From Actinokineospora baliensis (lineage in GTDB: Bacteria > Actinomycetota > Actinomycetes > Mycobacteriales > Pseudonocardiaceae): a stretch of DNA of 64,000 nt. Positions 62,025 to 64,000 of this stretch are shown here, piece by piece (the first letter of the stretch is position 1; each line of letters starts with the position of its first letter). The notes under the pieces were generated by a model. It did not search any database and was not told the DNA's origin. It saw only the letters and a list, made by a program, of their open reading frames with translations. Where the stretch lies: NCBI RefSeq assembly GCF_016907695.1, contig NZ_JAFBCK010000001.1:1116001-1180000 (forward strand), read 5' to 3'. The translations under genes and the position numbers were made by a program.

Positions 62025-62888
62025 TCAAGCGGCGATTTGTTGGTTCTTGTGTTCGATGTATACCTCGTGCGGTGGGCGGTAGCCTATCGCTGAGTGAAGT
62101 CGTCGGCGATTATACCAGAACTCGATGTAGCGAGTGATGTGCTGCCGGGCTTCGTCTCGGGTGGAGTAAGCCATCCGGTTGACGCATTCGTTTTTGAGTG
62201 TGCCGAAGAACGATTCGGCCATCGCGTTGTCGAAACAGATTCCGGTTCGCCCTGCTGATTGCTTCAACCGGAGGCTGGTGAGGACGTTGTGGTACTCGGT
62301 GGACATGTAATTGCTGCCGCGGTCGCTGTGAAATATCGCACCGTCGGCGAGTGGGCGGTTTCGGGCCGCGTTGCGGATAGCGCGGCTGATGAGCGGTGTC
62401 TGGTAGTTGTCGTCCATCGCGTAGCCGATCACTTCTTTCGTGCAGCAATCCAGCACGGTGGCCAGGTAAAGCCAGCCTTCCATCGTGGGAACGTAGGTGA
62501 TGTCGCCGACCAGCTTGCGTCCCGGCGCGGGCGCGGTGAAGTCACGGCCGACCAGGTCGCCCACCGGCGCGGCCGCCGCGGTGGTCAGCCCGAACCGCCG
62601 GGGCCTTGGCTGGCAGGGAACCAGCCCCAGTTCACGCATGAGGTGCCGGACCAGTTCAACACCCACGCACACGCCTGCCCGCCGCAACTGGGCATGGACC
62701 CGCCGGTGGCCGTAAGTCGAGTCCGAGGCCTCGAACGCGTCCCGGATAAACGCTTTCAGCTCCTCTCGCCGTCGCGCGGTGGCCGATTCCGCCCGGCCGC
62801 GCCATTCGTAGTAGCCGGACCTGGAAACGTCGAGCAGTCGGCACATGAACAGGACGGGATACGCGTACTTCGCAGGTTCAAGTCGCAT
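62025..62888 (-). CDS. IS3-family transposase OrfB (integrase domain)
   Basis: The DDE transposase part: an HTH_21-like start (MCRLLDVSRSGYYEWRGR, YGHRRVHAQLRRAG), then the rve catalytic domain with VGDITYVPT (first Asp), FHSDRGSNYMS (second Asp) and NAMAESFFGTLKNE (Glu), and the closing FWYNRRRLHSAIGYRPPHEVY. An in-frame open stretch continues upstream to the slippery site at 62953-62947 (reading SKYEFIETMRLEP), so the real product is probably an OrfAB fusion made by -1 frameshifting. 287 aa from ATG 62888. Confidence 0.93.
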   Translation of the reverse strand: MRLEPAKYAYPVLFMCRLLDVSRSGYYEWRGRAESATARRREELKAFIRDAFEASDSTYGHRRVHAQLRRAGVCVGVELVRHLMRELGLVPCQPRPRRFGLTTAAAAPVGDLVGRDFTAPAPGRKLVGDITYVPTMEGWLYLATVLDCCTKEVIGYAMDDNYQTPLISRAIRNAARNRPLADGAIFHSDRGSNYMSTEYHNVLTSLRLKQSAGRTGICFDNAMAESFFGTLKNECVNRMAYSTRDEARQHITRYIEFWYNRRRLHSAIGYRPPHEVYIEHKNQQIAA

Positions 62889-62914
62889 CGTTTCGATGAA
62901 CTCGTACTTGCTGA

Positions 62915-63247
62915 CTACTCGGCATCCTTCGCGAAGTACGCTGCGGCTTTTTTCAGGAAAGACACTTCCATCTCGAGTTCGCGGTTACGGCGTTCCAACT
63001 CTCGTAGTCGCGCTCGTTCGTCCGTTGCCAACGGCTCCGACACGGCGACGGCCGAGTCCGCACCTTGTTCCCGCTCATAGCTCCGCACCCATACACGCAG
63101 TGTCTCCGAGTTCATATTCAACTCTCGCGCCGTCTCGGCGATCGGCCGTTTCGACCGCAACGCCATCTGAACTGCTTCCTCACGAAACTCCGGCGAGTAC
63201 GGACTCCGATGGGCCACGTGCACTCCCTCAACTTCCCGACAGGACAA
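62915..63247 (-). CDS. IS3-family transposase OrfA (HTH and leucine zipper)
   Basis: A 110-aa HTH_Tnp_1 protein: YSPEFREEAVQMALRSKRP, IAETARELNMNSETLRVWV, then a leucine-zipper-like LRELERRNRELEMEVSFLKKAAAYFAK. Near its end six A residues followed by G (62953-62947) encode LKK and form the usual IS3 slippery site; the -1 frame from there is open into orfB. The likely start is the GTG/ATG near VHVAHRSPYSPEF. Confidence 0.92.
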   Translation of the reverse strand: MSCREVEGVHVAHRSPYSPEFREEAVQMALRSKRPIAETARELNMNSETLRVWVRSYEREQGADSAVAVSEPLATDERARLRELERRNRELEMEVSFLKKAAAYFAKDAE

Positions 63248-63292
63248 TCTTACTGGGTTCCTGTCCGGAAACCTCGAGGCCCCTCACAACTG

Positions 63293-63618
63293 CTCGATGT
63301 GGTGGACCTGTTTTGCGTGGGGGAGCGCCGTCCGTAGCGTTGTGCGCTGCAGGGCCATGCTTTTCGGCCCCAGCTTTGCGGTCCTGCCACGGGCGGCGCA
63401 GGGGCCCCGCGCAAAACAGGCCCACCACATCGAGCAAAGCTCGAAAATCGCGGATCCACGCCGATGGCGCAGCCGAGGCGACGATCCGATGCAAGGCGCG
63501 AAGCGACGAGCCGAAGATCATCTACCCCAGCAGCCCCCGATTTCCATCCTACCGAGGCGCACCGACAAAGCAGGAGCAAAAGACGAGCCTGTGGATAGAC
63601 GCGCACGTTGTGGACAAA
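63293..63618 (+). repeat. Palindromic repeat, copy D with right flank (hairpin 63293-63434)
   Basis: The 142-bp hairpin differs from copies A-C in its outer arms at positions 8, 11 and 16, and in each case the opposite arm has changed to match, so pairing is kept. The right flank (63435-63618) resembles the left flank of copy A in reverse: it shares the atgatcttcggctcg and tggaaatcggggg blocks and ends in TGTGGATAG / TGTGGACAA, DnaA-box-like pairs. No gene is supported in 63287-63670. Confidence 0.87.
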
Positions 63619-63670
63619 GCACACGCGGACCCCCGGGCACACATCACCCGGAGGTCCGCGTCCTCACACG

Positions 63671-64000
63671 CTATCTCCCCCCAAAAGCCCCCGGCCCCGG
63701 CTTAGGCGCAGGAGGAACCTGCCCCGCCGCGTCCACTTCCCCCCGCCAGGCACCACCCTCCCGCCCCCGGTCCTCGATGAACTCCTTGAACCGCCGCATA
63801 TCCGACTTCACCCGCCGATCGATCACCCCGAGCTTGTCCGCGACGTTCTCCACGAACCCCTCCGGGTCGATGTCCATCTGCGCGGTGACCCGCGTTTCCC
63901 GCTCGTTGAGCCGGTGAAAAGTGATGACACCAGCGTGTTCGGGCCCGTCGGTGGATTTCCAGGCGACCCGTTCGTCCGGGATCTGCTCGGTGATGGTGGC
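63671..64000 (-). CDS. SRPBCC (polyketide cyclase/dehydrase-like) protein, 5' end outside the window
   Basis: The reading frame is open from the window edge (ATITEQIPDERVAWKSTDGP...) through HAGVITFHRLNERETRVTAQ, MDIDPEGFVENVADKLGVID and RRVKSDMRRFKEFIEDRG to TAG 63671. This is the second half of a START/SRPBCC domain: two beta strands with VAWKS and TRVTAQM, then the long C-terminal helix. A Gly/Pro-rich tail follows. At least 109 aa; the N-terminus is missing. Lipid- or hydrophobic-ligand-binding protein; function unknown. Confidence 0.85.
   Translation of the reverse strand, partial: ATITEQIPDERVAWKSTDGPEHAGVITFHRLNERETRVTAQMDIDPEGFVENVADKLGVIDRRVKSDMRRFKEFIEDRGREGGAWRGEVDAAGQVPPAPKPGPGAFGGR

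Larger units (their letters stand above)
61983..63286 (-). mobile_element. IS3-family insertion sequence (1,304 bp)
   Basis: Terminal inverted repeats of 27 nt with three mismatches (61983-62009 and 63260-63286, both beginning TGAGG and ending GACAGG) flank orfA and orfB. A 4-bp target duplication CAAC lies on each side (61979-61982 and 63287-63290). Without it, copy C's flank would run straight into copy D of the palindromic repeat, so the element split the tandem array. Both ORFs are intact, so the element may be active. Confidence 0.92.

Overview
The window is high-GC actinobacterial chromosome, most likely from the family Pseudonocardiaceae (an Actinokineospora/Saccharothrix/Lentzea-like organism). 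This is inferred from the codon bias, the many GTG starts, the DUF3558/PPE-like/EspG type VII substrate operon, a WhiB-like protein, the SigE-type ECF factors and the actinobacterial cysteine-leader peptide upstream of ssu genes.

Region by region. (1) 1-2,210: a chromosomal flank with a DUF11-like fragment, a gene with a Cap4/DUF4297-like PD-(D/E)XK nuclease signature and an overlapping gene with a papain/transglutaminase-like fold signature. (2) 2,215-15,152: a 12.9-kb integrative conjugative (AICE-like) element. It is bounded by an 18-nt near-direct repeat (16/18 identical, 12-nt core gcgtgtccgagg) whose right copy is the 3' end of tRNA-Leu(GAG). It carries DUF4238 cargo, two related XRE regulators, two convergent HTH-Nudix proteins with a cupin gene, a three-cysteine WhiB-like protein, an FtsK/Tra translocase, a 46-aa ORF and a large serine integrase that ends inside the tRNA. 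The tRNA's original terminator appears stranded on the far side of the element at 2,179-2,203. (3) 15,244-23,925: MOSC protein, polar amino-acid ABC transporter, purB, TetR regulator, ECF sigma with putative anti-sigma, threonine aldolase and K+ channel. (4) 23,926-24,568: first copy of a palindromic repeat family. (5) 24,569-30,237: aminotransferase, then an orphan ESX substrate operon including a WXG-like protein fused to a lytic transglycosylase. (6) 30,331-44,603: purD, secreted GDPD, UBP zinc finger, Na+/H+ antiporter, the ssu operon with its leader peptide, purA, secreted HNH nuclease, DUF3151, a membrane protein and fba. (7) 44,698-54,190: small enzymes, ECF sigma, nagA with two DasR-like operators, DedA, FAD oxidase and esterase. 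(8) 54,275-61,319: an MFS exporter with a C-terminal Ig-like tail, an ABC exporter whose permease is frameshifted, DedA, VOC protein, and a sugar-type kinase divergent from a LacI regulator. (9) 61,320-63,670: three tandem copies of the palindromic repeat (period about 270 bp), the last split from the others by an IS3-family element. (10) 63,671-64,000: 3' part of an SRPBCC gene.

The most novel-looking item is the repeat family. It has four copies of a 142-144-bp palindrome whose arms carry compensated double substitutions, with conserved flanks that contain DnaA-box-like motifs. Next come the HTH-Nudix/cupin module inside the element and the clean tRNA-Leu integration with its displaced terminator. 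No CRISPR array, rRNA or replication initiator gene was seen.
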